Shown piece by piece: positions 45,370 to 54,023 of a stretch of DNA of 64,000 bases. Below the pieces are notes generated by a model. The model saw only the letters and a list, made by a program, of their open reading frames with translations. It did no database searches and was not told the origin of the DNA. How positions within the stretch are numbered: position 1 is the stretch's first letter; each line of letters starts with the position of its first letter. This DNA comes from Sphingomonas ginsengisoli An et al. 2013 (GTDB lineage: Bacteria; Pseudomonadota; Alphaproteobacteria; Sphingomonadales; Sphingomonadaceae), in NCBI RefSeq assembly GCF_009363895.1, contig NZ_CP045434.1, positions 2,622,501 through 2,686,500 on the forward strand. The letters are read 5' to 3'. The translations under genes were made by a program, and so were the position numbers.

Positions 45370-46938
45370 CTAAAGGCGGAGTGCTTTGCGCTGCGCTTCC
45401 CAGGCGAGAGGCATCTCTTCGCAGCGCAGGAAGCGCTGGGTCGTCAAATCGGCGGGCTGCCGCCCTTCGATGATGGTGCTCAGGACTTCGGGCGCCAGGA
45501 ACGAGATCTTGAGCATCCGCGCGCGATGGCGCGGACTGAAGTGATCCACGAGCGAATCCTTGGTGCCGGTGAGGGCTGAAGTGCGCACCGCCATGGCCAG
45601 CGCGACCATCCTGACGAGCGCGGGATCGGGCTCCTGATGCACACGGTCAGCGGCGGTGATCACGCGCCGTTCGTTGCCGCGGCTCGCAAGGCGGATGGCG
45701 ATCGACTGCGGCGCGGAGTCCCTGAGTTCGATCGTGATGTGATCCGAGGCGAGCTTTGCCTTCAGCGCCAAAGCCAGCAGCTGTCTGCGCTGCTCAGGCA
45801 CTGGCAGGCTCGGCAACCGCTCGGATGACGTACGGCTCTGATCCAAGGAAGCGATGCATCCCACTGAGGCTGCCTGCTCAAGCATCGCCTTCTGGACAAG
45901 GCTGATCACCGCACGATCGACCTCAGCGGCGGGAACACGCCAGGCGGATTGGCGGGCTTCACCCGGCGCGATCCGACTGACGTAATAGTGGTGGCGCTTG
46001 CCACCGCGGCTTGTGAACACCGGGGTCATCGGCCGACCATCCGGATCGGTGAGCATGCCAGTGAGTAAACTTGGGAAGCGGGTGCTCACTCCGACCTTCC
46101 GTTCGTTGCGGTTGATCGCGAGAATTGCCTGCACCTCCTCCCACAGGGCGGGGTCGATGATCGCCTCATGGTCGCCGTCATACAGTTCATCGCGATGCTT
46201 GACCTTGCCGATGTAGAGGGGGTTCTTGAGCAATCTTGCGAGTGGACCACGGTAGATGGTTTTGCCGCCAATGACGCGGCCGCTGCCTTGGGTTCGCTGG
46301 GTGGTGGTGACGCCTTCCTGTGCAAGCTCGTCGACCAGCCGGACGATCGACCGAACCTCGGCGTAGCGCCGGAAAAGTATGCGGACCGTCTTTGCTTCGA
46401 CGGGCTCGATCACCAGCTTGCGATCGCGCACGACGTATCCGAGCGGCGCGGGGCCGCCCATCCACATGCCCTTGCGTTTGGACGCCGCGATCTTGTCGCG
46501 GATCCGCTCGCTCGTGACCTCGCGTTCGAACTGCGCAAAGGACAATAGCACGTTGAGCGTCAGCCGGCCCATGCTGGTGGTGGTGTTGAAGGCCTGGGTC
46601 ACGCTGACGAACGAGGCGCCTGCCTTGTCGAGGATGTCGACGATGCGGGCGAAGTCCGCGAGGCTGCGGGTCAGGCGATCGACCTTGTAGACGACGATCA
46701 CATCGACCTTGCCGGCTTGCACGTCGCTGAGCAGCTGCTGGAGGGCAGGGCGCTCCATGTTGCCACCCGACCAGCCGCCGTCATCGTAGAGTTCGCTGGC
46801 CGCCTGCCAACCCTCATGCGCTTGGCTGAGGATATAGGCGCCGCAGGCCTCTCGCTGGGCATCGAGGCTGTTGAACGACTGCTCGAGCCCCTCCTCGGTC
46901 GACTTGCGCGTGTAGATGGCGCAGCGGCGCGGCTTCAC
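45370..46938 (-). CDS. large serine recombinase
   Basis: A 522-residue site-specific recombinase. The resolvase-type catalytic domain (about 1-150) has the YTRKS motif with nucleophile Ser13, DGGWSGGNMERPAL, and VYKVDRLTRSLADF with the catalytic arginines. The recombinase domain follows (PLGYVVRDRKLVIEPVEAKTVRILF; RGPLARLLKNPLYIGKV), then a C-terminal domain for DNA binding and synapsis. The canonical zinc-ribbon cysteines appear to be absent. GTG 46938 overlaps the DUF2924 stop (GTGA). The enzyme should integrate or excise DNA at short att sites. Confidence 0.9.
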   Translation of the reverse strand: MKPRRCAIYTRKSTEEGLEQSFNSLDAQREACGAYILSQAHEGWQAASELYDDGGWSGGNMERPALQQLLSDVQAGKVDVIVVYKVDRLTRSLADFARIVDILDKAGASFVSVTQAFNTTTSMGRLTLNVLLSFAQFEREVTSERIRDKIAASKRKGMWMGGPAPLGYVVRDRKLVIEPVEAKTVRILFRRYAEVRSIVRLVDELAQEGVTTTQRTQGSGRVIGGKTIYRGPLARLLKNPLYIGKVKHRDELYDGDHEAIIDPALWEEVQAILAINRNERKVGVSTRFPSLLTGMLTDPDGRPMTPVFTSRGGKRHHYYVSRIAPGEARQSAWRVPAAEVDRAVISLVQKAMLEQAASVGCIASLDQSRTSSERLPSLPVPEQRRQLLALALKAKLASDHITIELRDSAPQSIAIRLASRGNERRVITAADRVHQEPDPALVRMVALAMAVRTSALTGTKDSLVDHFSPRHRARMLKISFLAPEVLSTIIEGRQPADLTTQRFLRCEEMPLAWEAQRKALRL

Positions 46939-47369
46939 GCGGCTCTCTTCCGCGCGGTCACGCCGAAGAAGCGCAGACCCGACTGGTGGGTGCCGGTGAT
47001 CGCTCGCGCGACCTCGGTCAAACTGCGATAGCGCTTGCCCGCATGCTCGAAGCCCTGGTCGAGCACCACCACTTGGTAGGTCGTGCCGTTCCATTGGCGG
47101 ATGAGCCGGGTACCCGGCCGCAACGACGGTCGTGGCGGCGCCAATGCTTCGCCGCTTCGGAGCCGAGCCAGCACTCGATCGATATCCCGTCGCACTGACG
47201 ACGGCAGGTCGCCGTGCACGCGCGCTTGCAGCTTCCAGGCAATCCCGCGCCGCAGCAGGTCGGGCCCGAGGTTTGGCGCCGGCTGGCGCCAGACCTCGCG
47301 CCACAATGCGCGCAGTTCGGTCGGACGCATGCCCGGTAGCTGCGCGATCTTTTCCTCGAGCGCGGTCAC
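46935..47369 (-). CDS. DUF2924 domain protein
   Basis: A 144-residue protein matching DUF2924: ALEEKIAQLPGMRPTELRALWREVW at the start, LLRRGIAWKLQARVHGDL in the middle, and a C-terminal small domain (LIRQWNGTTYQVVVLDQGFEHAGKRYRSLTEVARAITGT, quoted in parts) that resembles a DNA-binding SH3-like or RAMA-type fold. Function is not established. It sits between DUF3489 and the recombinase with 4-bp overlaps on both sides, which suggests a recombinase accessory or directionality protein. Confidence 0.82.
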   Translation of the reverse strand: MTALEEKIAQLPGMRPTELRALWREVWRQPAPNLGPDLLRRGIAWKLQARVHGDLPSSVRRDIDRVLARLRSGEALAPPRPSLRPGTRLIRQWNGTTYQVVVLDQGFEHAGKRYRSLTEVARAITGTHQSGLRFFGVTARKRAA

Positions 47370-47611
47370 GCGGCGAGATCCTCTGCAGTGACTGCTGCAG
47401 GCTTAGGCACTAGCCGGTAGCTGATCGCGCCGTCGCTGCGCTGCTCCTTCACCACCTCAGCGGTCTTGCGCACACCTGACAGGAACGCGCGGACGCTATG
47501 TTCCTGCCACGCAGCCGCTTTGCACAGTTCTGGCACGGTGGCGCCGCGCTCGCGCGTCAGCAGTTTACGCAAGATTTCCGACTTGCTCGGCATCTTCTTG
47601 GTCTTGGGCAT
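47366..47611 (-). CDS. DUF3489 domain protein, small winged-helix-like
   Basis: An 81-residue protein matching DUF3489: KSEILRKLLTRERGATVPELCKAA, then WQEHSVRAFLSGVRK and a beta-wing end DGAISYRLVP. The pattern suggests a winged-helix DNA-binding protein. Its last codon overlaps the DUF2924 start (ATGA). It is the first gene of the recombinase module, so a regulator or accessory factor role is likely but unproven. Confidence 0.8.
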   Translation of the reverse strand: MPKTKKMPSKSEILRKLLTRERGATVPELCKAAAWQEHSVRAFLSGVRKTAEVVKEQRSDGAISYRLVPKPAAVTAEDLAA

Positions 47612-48049
47612 AGGTCAGTCTCCGCGGGCGACATGCCTGCACTGACCAAGGCCGCGGTAGCGGGGAGACGCTGCGCGGCGGTGCCGAGTCGATCACCTGC
47701 GGCACGTCAACAGCAATGCTCTAGTTGCGGGCGAAGTCCAGTCGCAGGCAAAGTGAACTACGCCCTGGGTAATGAAGCGTGGCTAACCAAACAGACCTTC
47801 GTTCAGCTTCGCCGATGTCTTCGAGTGGTGGTAAGCGGAACGGCGGCTTTGGGTCCGCACCGGCCGAAAGCAGACATTCGCTCCTGCGAAGCCCGAGCGG
47901 CTGCTTAGCGCCCATTGCAGATCCTGCGCGCGCTTTCATTGGCACCCATGAGCGGACGTTTGTTCACCTAACTGGCTGTTCATTACGGACATCAATCGGG
48001 ACAGCCAATTTGCTGTCGATGATGGTGATCGCCTCTGCTCGGGCCGCCC
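47612..48049. other. 438-bp intergenic region without a convincing gene
   Basis: Between DUF3489 (promoter side) and the 3' end of the PAS kinase. Open frames here have no family resemblance or good ribosome binding sites. It contains copy A of a diverged repeat (47824-47966) and should contain the promoter of the recombinase module. Confidence 0.55.
47824..47966 (+). repeat. diverged direct repeat, copy A
   Basis: Shares with copy B at 51267-51412 the ordered landmarks AGTGGTGGT, AAGC-GA-C-GGC-GCTT, the identical 16-mer GCTTAGCGCCCATTGC (47903-47918) and CGGACGTT-GTTCA (47953-47966). The last two are exactly 50 bp apart in both copies. Same orientation. The two copies bracket the PAS kinase and LOV regulator genes. 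Confidence 0.6.
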
Positions 48050-50410
48050 TCAGGCCGAGGTAGCACGAGGGTCGGTCGCGGTGGTGGCTAAATCGGCTCC
48101 CTGGTGCTCTGCGCCTAAGTTCAGGTTTATGACCTGGCTGATCCCAGCTGCAAGCGTCTCGAGCTTGTAGGGTTTGCGCAGTATAGGGAACTCGCGTTCG
48201 TCTTTTGGAATGAACTGTTTGCTGCTGTAGCCGCTGGCCAGAAGGACAGGGACATACAAGCCACTTTCGCGGATATGTTTCGCAAGTTCCAGACCATTGA
48301 TCCCCGGCATCACAATGTCCGAGAAAACCAGGTCGAAGTCGTGCTTAGCGAAGAGCTCTAAGGCTTCCGTGCCGTCGACCGCTTCTACGACCTTACAGCC
48401 GAGATCGCTTAGAAGCTGACGAGCAAAATACCGCACGTGCTCGCTATCTTCCACCACGAGGACTCGCAGCCCTCTAGGTATGGCGAGTTGCTCTGGCGAC
48501 GGACCTTCGATCTTCCGCTCCTTCAAACTCCGAGGGAGCCACAGCTCCACTACCGTGCCTTTCCCCACCTCGGACTCGATACTCGCCGATCCATTCGACT
48601 GAACGGCGTAGCCGTGAAGCTGTGACAGGCCGAGACCGGTACCCTTGCCAGTTGGCTTCGTCGTGAAGAACGGCTCGAATACCCGCTCTAGAGTCTCTGC
48701 CGGTATCCCGCACCCCGTGTCGCGGATCGCAAGGAGGACGCCGTCACCTTCCGGTCGGCTCACGTTCTTGGTCGAGATAATGATCTTCCCGCCATCGGGC
48801 ATCGCATCGCGTGCGTTGACAACGGCATTCAACAGGGCGGCCTCTAGGCCGGCTGGATCGATCTCGACGGCCCACAAGTCGGGGGCGAGAGCGAGTTCGA
48901 GATTGTAGAGACTACCAAGAGTGCGTTGGAGCATTTCTCCTAGCGCATCGAGCCTGACACTGAGATCGATCACCTCAGGCTCAAGCGGCTGGCGCCGAGC
49001 AAAGGCCAGTAGCTGCGAGGTAAGGCTACTTGCCCGCTCTGCAGTCTCCAGCATCACGTTTAGATACCGATTTCGCTTAGCAAGAGGAAGGTCCGGCTGC
49101 TTCAGCATGAAATCGGCTGAGCCGCGCAAAACCGTCAAAAGGTTGTTGAAGTCGTGCGCAATCCCGCCGGCTAGCTCACCTAATGCTTGCAGCTTTTGCG
49201 ATTGCAGCAACTCCTCTTGAGTTTGTCGAAGTTGCTGCTCCGCGAGCTTCCTCCCGCTTATGTCGCGAGTGATCTTGGCAAAACCCACATGCTGCCCTGC
49301 CTCGTTGTAGATAGGGTCAATCAGAACATGCGCCCAGAACAGAGTTCCGTCCCTCCGGACCCTCTGTGCCTCTGCTTCGAACTTCCCTTCTGTGAGGGCA
49401 GTCTCCAGCGCAGCCTCGGCGGCACCTCGGGCACGATCCTCTTCGGTATAGAAAAGCGAGACATGTTGACCCAGCACCTCTGCTTCAGCGTACCCCTTGA
49501 TCGCCTCGGCGCCAGAGTTCCAACTCGTAACTCTGCCCTGCTGATCGAGCATATAGATAGCGTAGTCGCGCACGCCTTGAACCAGTAGCTTGAGCTGCAA
49601 CGCGCTTTCGTGATTGGCTTGCTCCAAGCGGCGCTTCTCTGTGATGTCGCGCGTGATCTTCGCAAAGCCTACTAGGCTACCTTCCTCGTCATGCACGGCG
49701 TCAACGATGACGTGTGCAAGGAACTTCTCTCCGTCCTTACGCAGCCGCCACCCTTCCATCTCGAAACGCTTATGCTCGGCTGCAGTCTTCAGAATGTGTG
49801 CCGGGAGACCTCCTTTTCGATCTTCCGGCAGAAAGAACCTTGAGAAGTGCTGGCCGATAATCTCGTCGGCCTCATAGCCTTTGAACCGACGAGCTCCCGC
49901 GTTCCAGGTGGTGATCCTACCGTGCAGGTCGAGCATGTAGATGGCGTAATCGTCGACTGAGTTTACGAGTAGCTGGAAACGGCGCTCGCTGTCGCGCAGC
50001 GCACGCTCCCGCTCCTTGCGCTCAGTGATGTCGCGAGTGATCTTCGCGAAACCAATGATGGCTCTGTCCTCGCCTCGAATTGCGTCCAGGATCGCGTGCG
50101 CCCAGAAGCGACTCCCGTCCTTCCTGAGGCGCCAGCCTTCGGCCTCGAAACGCCCCTCACGCGCTGCTGTTGCGAGGGCGGCGCCTGGGAGTCCTGCGTC
50201 ACGATCCTCTTGCGAAAAGAAGCGCGAGAAGTGCTCGCCTATGATTTCCTGACTGGAATAGCCTTTGAGGCGCTCCGCGCCTGAATTCCAAGTCACGATC
50301 CGGCCTTCAGGATCGAGCATATAGAGAGCGTAATCAGTGATAGAGTCTACGAGCAGCTGGAATGTCTCGGCAGGAGGCTGCTTCGGTTTGTCCGATAAAG
50401 GCAAGGTCAC
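48050..50410 (-). CDS. hybrid histidine kinase with three PAS domains
   Basis: 786 residues, no membrane helices. Three similar PAS domains at about 15-133, 143-260 and 270-388, each with YA(L/I)YMLD, (T/S)WN(S/A)GA and FAKITRDI, look like tandem duplications. Then HisKA with [11 protein letters not shown] (His419), HATPase ([27 protein letters not shown]) and a C-terminal receiver with Asp698 ([12 protein letters not shown]). The PAS domains lack the flavin-adduct cysteine of LOV domains, so their ligand is unknown; heme, flavin or a small molecule is possible. It is 97 bp downstream of the LOV regulator gene on the same strand. Confidence 0.88.
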   Translation of the reverse strand: MTLPLSDKPKQPPAETFQLLVDSITDYALYMLDPEGRIVTWNSGAERLKGYSSQEIIGEHFSRFFSQEDRDAGLPGAALATAAREGRFEAEGWRLRKDGSRFWAHAILDAIRGEDRAIIGFAKITRDITERKERERALRDSERRFQLLVNSVDDYAIYMLDLHGRITTWNAGARRFKGYEADEIIGQHFSRFFLPEDRKGGLPAHILKTAAEHKRFEMEGWRLRKDGEKFLAHVIVDAVHDEEGSLVGFAKITRDITEKRRLEQANHESALQLKLLVQGVRDYAIYMLDQQGRVTSWNSGAEAIKGYAEAEVLGQHVSLFYTEEDRARGAAEAALETALTEGKFEAEAQRVRRDGTLFWAHVLIDPIYNEAGQHVGFAKITRDISGRKLAEQQLRQTQEELLQSQKLQALGELAGGIAHDFNNLLTVLRGSADFMLKQPDLPLAKRNRYLNVMLETAERASSLTSQLLAFARRQPLEPEVIDLSVRLDALGEMLQRTLGSLYNLELALAPDLWAVEIDPAGLEAALLNAVVNARDAMPDGGKIIISTKNVSRPEGDGVLLAIRDTGCGIPAETLERVFEPFFTTKPTGKGTGLGLSQLHGYAVQSNGSASIESEVGKGTVVELWLPRSLKERKIEGPSPEQLAIPRGLRVLVVEDSEHVRYFARQLLSDLGCKVVEAVDGTEALELFAKHDFDLVFSDIVMPGINGLELAKHIRESGLYVPVLLASGYSSKQFIPKDEREFPILRKPYKLETLAAGISQVINLNLGAEHQGADLATTATDPRATSA

Positions 50411-50507
50411 GTCCTGTGCTTAGCCCCTCGGCTGATATAGACCAAAGGCCATAGTGCAGAAGGAGACTCGCGCAACAGAAATCGGGCTGACCTGCTCGAT
50501 CCTCAGC

Positions 50508-51149
50508 TCAGAAGCCGGCCTCGATCGCGAGCCGCATGGCCTCGGCAGCGGAGGACACGCCCAGGCGCCTGACCAATGCGCTCCGGTAGATCTTGACGGT
50601 CTTCTCGGTCAGACCGAGTTCCTCTCCGATCTGTCGGTTGCGAAGACCTTGAGCCATGAGACGCAGCACTGCTTGCTGTTGCGCCGTCAGGCTCGTTACC
50701 CTTTCGACGGCCGTTGTTCGGAATGCGTCAGCCTTCGGGTCGGCAGCCTCCATTTGACTACCGACGAAGTACGCCAGCTCTCCAGCATCATCGAACACGG
50801 GCGCGATCATGACCGCGTTCAGGAACTTGCTGCCGTCCCTGCGATAATTGACCAGTTCCACAACCTGCGGTGTTGCGGACGCTATGGCACGGCTAAGCGC
50901 AGCCGACTGGGCAGCTTCGGTATCCGGCCCCGCAAGAACGCGACAGTTGCGGCCAACAATCTCCTCCTCTGCATACCCAGTGAGCCGCTCAAAGCTCTCG
51001 TTGACAGCGATGATTGGATTATCATCGGCATTCGGATCGGTCACAATCGAAGCGATAGGAGACAGTCGGATAGAGCTAATGAGTTCCTCTAGTCCCTCTC
51101 GTTCCTTGTTGCTTTTGCTCAATGCAGTCCTCGCAGCTCTCACCTGCAA
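50508..51149 (-). CDS. LOV-domain LuxR-type transcription regulator (blue-light sensor candidate)
   Basis: 213 residues. A PAS domain of the LOV class spans about 25-135: DNPIIAVNESFERLTGY, then GRNCRVLAGPDT with the photo-adduct cysteine at Cys69, NYRRDGSKFLNAV with Asn101 and Asn111, and YFVGSQ with Gln132. A LuxR/GerE helix-turn-helix follows (about 150-213, SLTAQQQAVLRLMAQGLRNRQIGEELGL). This is the EL222-type LOV-HTH layout known from Erythrobacter. The core reads NCRVLAG where most LOV domains have NCRFLQG, so photocycle kinetics may differ. Start chosen at ATG 51149. Confidence 0.85.
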   Translation of the reverse strand: MQVRAARTALSKSNKEREGLEELISSIRLSPIASIVTDPNADDNPIIAVNESFERLTGYAEEEIVGRNCRVLAGPDTEAAQSAALSRAIASATPQVVELVNYRRDGSKFLNAVMIAPVFDDAGELAYFVGSQMEAADPKADAFRTTAVERVTSLTAQQQAVLRLMAQGLRNRQIGEELGLTEKTVKIYRSALVRRLGVSSAAEAMRLAIEAGF

Positions 51150-51501
51150 GCATAATAGACAAGCAACGAACCTCCGAAAACACCTATGCTCGCTTCTGCT
51201 GGTGGGCCACTTGCGTCCGTAGGTTTAAGGATTGCGCCCGCACGAAGCGGTAGCAGCTATGCGGCTAGTGGTGGTGGCAAGCAGACTGGCAGCTTCTGGG
51301 TGAGCAATGCCAATAAGCTGCCCTTCGTTCAGGCCTGCTGACTCGTCCGCTTAGCGCCCATTGCTGCCGTTCTGACTGCAGGTTGCGGCTCCGATTAACG
51401 GACGTTCGTTCAATTCCGAAAACAGCGGCGCGGCTTTGCGGACTGCGCTTCTGCGAGCGCTTTTGAATTCGTCACCCGCGCGCATGATCCAAGAAAAAGG
51501 C
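51150..51501. other. 352-bp intergenic region
   Basis: Lies between the LOV regulator start and the 3' end of the DsbA-like gene at 51502. It contains copy B of the diverged repeat and should contain the LOV regulator promoter. No gene is supported. Confidence 0.55.
51267..51412 (+). repeat. diverged direct repeat, copy B
   Basis: Counterpart of copy A at 47824. It has AGTGGTGGT at its start, AAGCAGACTGGCAGCTT, the identical 16-mer GCTTAGCGCCCATTGC (51349-51364) and ACGGACGTTCGTTCA ending at 51412, with the same 50-bp spacing between the last two landmarks. Same orientation as copy A. Confidence 0.6.
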
Positions 51502-52149
51502 TCAGAGGTTCCTCGCGCTCGCGATAACCTGCGAGAACTCTGCAGTCGCGTGAGCTCCGATGAGCAAAAGGCCGCCAATCAGATAGCCAGGTGTGCCAGG
51601 TAAGTGCAGCCGCGCCGCGTCGACATTTGTTTGCTCGATCCGGCGAGATATGTCTGAACCGTGGGCGACCAAGTCCTCCCTCAGGCTTGTCGCGTTCACG
51701 CCGGCAGTTTGGGCAATTGCTACTATCTCCTTGGCGGTGAGCGCCGCCGCCGATTTCATCAATGCCTGATGAATTGGGAGATATCGGCCTTGGTAGGTTG
51801 CGGCGAGAGCCGTTCGAGCGGCTTCGAGCGAGCGCGATCCGAAGATCGGCCAGTCACGGTAGATGATCCGGGTTTTGCCGTCGTTCTCGATTGCCTCAGC
51901 GAGCTTCGGCTCGGCAAAACGGCAAGCAGGACATTGATAGTCTGTAAAGCAAACCACCGTCAGGTCGGCATCGTCGGGGCCGTATGTCGGCCAGTTATCG
52001 TCACCCAAAACGGCTCTCGCGGCTGCGCTAGCTCGGACGTCTCGCGCCAGCGGGGCCGCTCGCTGCAAGGCCACGCTGGCGCCACCGCCAACAACCGCCA
52101 GTCCCGTGAGCGAAAGAGCTTCACGCCGAGTGAGAGAACGAGCCATCAA
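51502..52149 (-). CDS. DsbA-family thiol oxidoreductase (CPAC)
   Basis: A 215-residue exported protein. The N-terminus RSLTRREALSLTGLAVVGGG looks like a signal with a Tat-like RR pair, though not the full SRRxFLK motif. The DsbA-type thioredoxin domain has the active site CPAC at 73-76 (CFTDYQCPACRF), IIYRDWPIFG and the cis-proline LPGTPGYLIG. It is third in a minus-strand run after L,D-transpeptidase and DsrE-like genes (62-bp gap). It resembles the DsbA at 56214 (DYQCPxC, I-FRDWPIFG, AA--A-A), so the two arms of the locus encode related oxidoreductases. Confidence 0.85.
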   Translation of the reverse strand: MMARSLTRREALSLTGLAVVGGGASVALQRAAPLARDVRASAAARAVLGDDNWPTYGPDDADLTVVCFTDYQCPACRFAEPKLAEAIENDGKTRIIYRDWPIFGSRSLEAARTALAATYQGRYLPIHQALMKSAAALTAKEIVAIAQTAGVNATSLREDLVAHGSDISRRIEQTNVDAARLHLPGTPGYLIGGLLLIGAHATAEFSQVIASARNL

Positions 52150-52211
52150 GCCTTCGGCAGATTATTCGAGCGATGTCGAAGCGGGCGTCAAGAGTGACGC
52201 GCTGATCCGGA

Positions 52212-52751
52212 TCAGTCGGCGACGACCGCCCATCTCTTCAACTGTAACGTCGTCAGCGTCACCATTGCCGAAAGGTCGACCACAACCATGGGCGAAACGT
52301 CGTTCTGATTAAGCTTCAGCCCCGCCAACGCTTGCCCGCAGACATGGATCTCGGCCCCGGCAGCAACGAGTTCCTCAATCAATTTTCGATTGGGGTTCGC
52401 GACGCCAGATTTTTGGCGGAAGGCTGCTTCACTGAGTACGAGTGGGGTCGCCGAGCCTGAGACGATCACCATGATTTTCGTGCGAGACTTTGGCACGCCG
52501 GCAGACCGCATCAGGTTCATGTACCGCGCGGCTCGCAGAAGTCCGGGGTTGGGATCACCCGGCAACTTTGCTGCGCTGGAGACATTGAAGGCCACCCGAT
52601 AGGTCAACGCCGGAACGGGTTGCATCGCTGCCTGCGGCAACGGAGTGATGGCTCCGAATCCTGGCACGGGTGGAGTGGATTGGCTGCCTGCCGCTTCGGC
52701 CTTCAGCGAAAGCGTGGCGGCGAACAGGACGAGGAGGGAGCGAATGATCAA
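52212..52751 (-). CDS. exported DsrE-family protein
   Basis: 179 residues: signal peptide MIIRSLLVLFAATLSLKAEAA, then a DsrE/DsrF-like fold (YRVAFNVSSAAK; LMRSAGVPKSRTKIMVIVSGSA; IEELVAAGAEIHVCGQAL) with one conserved cysteine in IHVCGQ. Cytoplasmic DsrE proteins carry sulfur as persulfide on such a cysteine. A periplasmic version near DsbA and sulfide genes suggests handling of periplasmic sulfur species, an inference. It overlaps the L,D-transpeptidase stop (ATGA). Confidence 0.82.
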   Translation of the reverse strand: MIIRSLLVLFAATLSLKAEAAGSQSTPPVPGFGAITPLPQAAMQPVPALTYRVAFNVSSAAKLPGDPNPGLLRAARYMNLMRSAGVPKSRTKIMVIVSGSATPLVLSEAAFRQKSGVANPNRKLIEELVAAGAEIHVCGQALAGLKLNQNDVSPMVVVDLSAMVTLTTLQLKRWAVVAD

Positions 52752-54022
52752 GACGCGAGTGCTCCCATGCTAGGCGCCGCCGGCTCATCCTTGCCGTAGA
52801 TGTCCTTCTGCGCAACGATTTGCCCGCTTATCGGAAAGGCGGTGAGGTAAGTGAGGTAGACCGGCACGGGTCGAGGCAGCGGCACGTACTTGTCTGTCTC
52901 GGTAACATTCGGATCCAAGGGACGACCGAGCACGAGGCGGGCGAGACCGTCGGCATCCTCGAGACGCACGCAGCCGGCGCTGGCCAATCGGTCGTTCCGC
53001 TGGAACAGGGCTCGACCTGGCGTGTCGTGAAGATAGATCCCCATCTCGTTGGGAAACTTGAAGACGATCTTGCCGAGACCGCTCGTTGGGCCGGGCTTCT
53101 GACGCACATAGGCTTCTCGTTTACCCTGCACGACGGCCTTCCAGTCGATGGCAGCAGGATCGAGCACCTTGGCATCGGCGGCGAAATCGGAAAGCACCTC
53201 GTAATTCTTGGCACGAAGGTAGGCGGCGCCTTCCTTGAGCACACGGGGTGCCACCTTCTCGCGGGTGATGTCGGGCGGGATGTGCCACGAGGGATTACGT
53301 ATCGCGTAGCGCATCATTCCGGCCATGACCGGCGTCTGTGTGTGCGTCAGGCCGACGATCACCTTCATGCTCGTGAGCACATGGTCACCTTCGCGAACCT
53401 CGAGCCTGGCCGACGGAATGTTGACCAGGATGTATCGCGCCGGTCCACGCGGCAGGACGCGGGCGCGCCGGAGGTTCAGTTTCAGCAAGCGAGCTTGAGC
53501 AGGATCTGCTGTTTGAGCCAAGTCTTTGCGCAGTTGCCCGTAGATGGGGTTCATCCACGCCAGCGTCTCGATGTAACGCTGCACCGACCCACTTTCGCTT
53601 GCGCGAAGCAGCAAGATCGTGGGACGAACGGGGCGTGGGCGCGCTGCAGGGTCGACGTACGTCACTCCCGTATCAGCATCTCGGGCGAGATCGGCGGCGA
53701 AGCGAACAAGCGCGACAGATAGCGCAACGTCCATCGCTCGGCGATCCCGACGAGGGTCCGCCAGGGTAGTTTGCGATAGCCGACGCAGCTCGGCTACATG
53801 GTAGGTCTGCGGTGAAAGGCCATCGAGGTCGCTGCTGTCGAGCAGCGTCAGAAGGGTGTCGATTGCGGCGGGGGTCCAGAAGGGACGGGCGCGCGGGTAG
53901 CGATGGAACGCCTGCGCTTCGGCCGCGATCTGCGACATCGTCGGTGCGACTTGAGCATGAGCGGAGCCCGCTCCCAGCATAAGCGGCGCCACGGCGATCA
54001 TAGAGAGGGCTGTAGAAATCAT
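52748..54022 (-). CDS. L,D-transpeptidase (YkuD/YcbB type)
   Basis: A 424-residue exported enzyme: signal peptide ending AHA-QV, an N-terminal peptidoglycan-recognition part (FWTPAAIDTLLTLLDSSDLDGLSPQTYHV), and a C-terminal YkuD domain with HDTPG (His332) and SAGCVRLED with catalytic Cys351. It should make 3-3 cross-links in peptidoglycan or anchor envelope proteins; its catalytic thiol is sensitive to oxidation and copper. It is first of the run L,D-transpeptidase-DsrE-DsbA, with a hairpin and a PmrA-like box in its leader. Confidence 0.88.
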   Translation of the reverse strand: MISTALSMIAVAPLMLGAGSAHAQVAPTMSQIAAEAQAFHRYPRARPFWTPAAIDTLLTLLDSSDLDGLSPQTYHVAELRRLSQTTLADPRRDRRAMDVALSVALVRFAADLARDADTGVTYVDPAARPRPVRPTILLLRASESGSVQRYIETLAWMNPIYGQLRKDLAQTADPAQARLLKLNLRRARVLPRGPARYILVNIPSARLEVREGDHVLTSMKVIVGLTHTQTPVMAGMMRYAIRNPSWHIPPDITREKVAPRVLKEGAAYLRAKNYEVLSDFAADAKVLDPAAIDWKAVVQGKREAYVRQKPGPTSGLGKIVFKFPNEMGIYLHDTPGRALFQRNDRLASAGCVRLEDADGLARLVLGRPLDPNVTETDKYVPLPRPVPVYLTYLTAFPISGQIVAQKDIYGKDEPAAPSMGALAS

Positions 54023-54023
54023 G

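Larger units (their letters stand above)
45156..47611 (-). mobile_element. serine-recombinase integration module next to tRNA-Leu
   Basis: Three overlapping minus-strand genes (DUF3489, DUF2924, serine recombinase) begin the change from dense, very GC-rich core DNA to a looser and less GC-rich region. They lie beside tRNA-Leu, a common boundary of inserted DNA. I see no second copy of the tRNA 3' end in the window, so the far end may be outside it. The extent given covers only the recombinase module. Confidence 0.5.

Noticed and set aside
47779..48063. 94-codon plus-strand open frame in the gap after DUF3489
   Set aside because: It runs through the diverged repeat copy A, has no family resemblance and no convincing ribosome binding site.
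48050..50410. LOV photoreceptor activity in the three PAS domains of the hybrid kinase
   Set aside because: The corresponding segments read [16 protein letters not shown] and GQHVSLFY, without the GxNCRFLQ cysteine.
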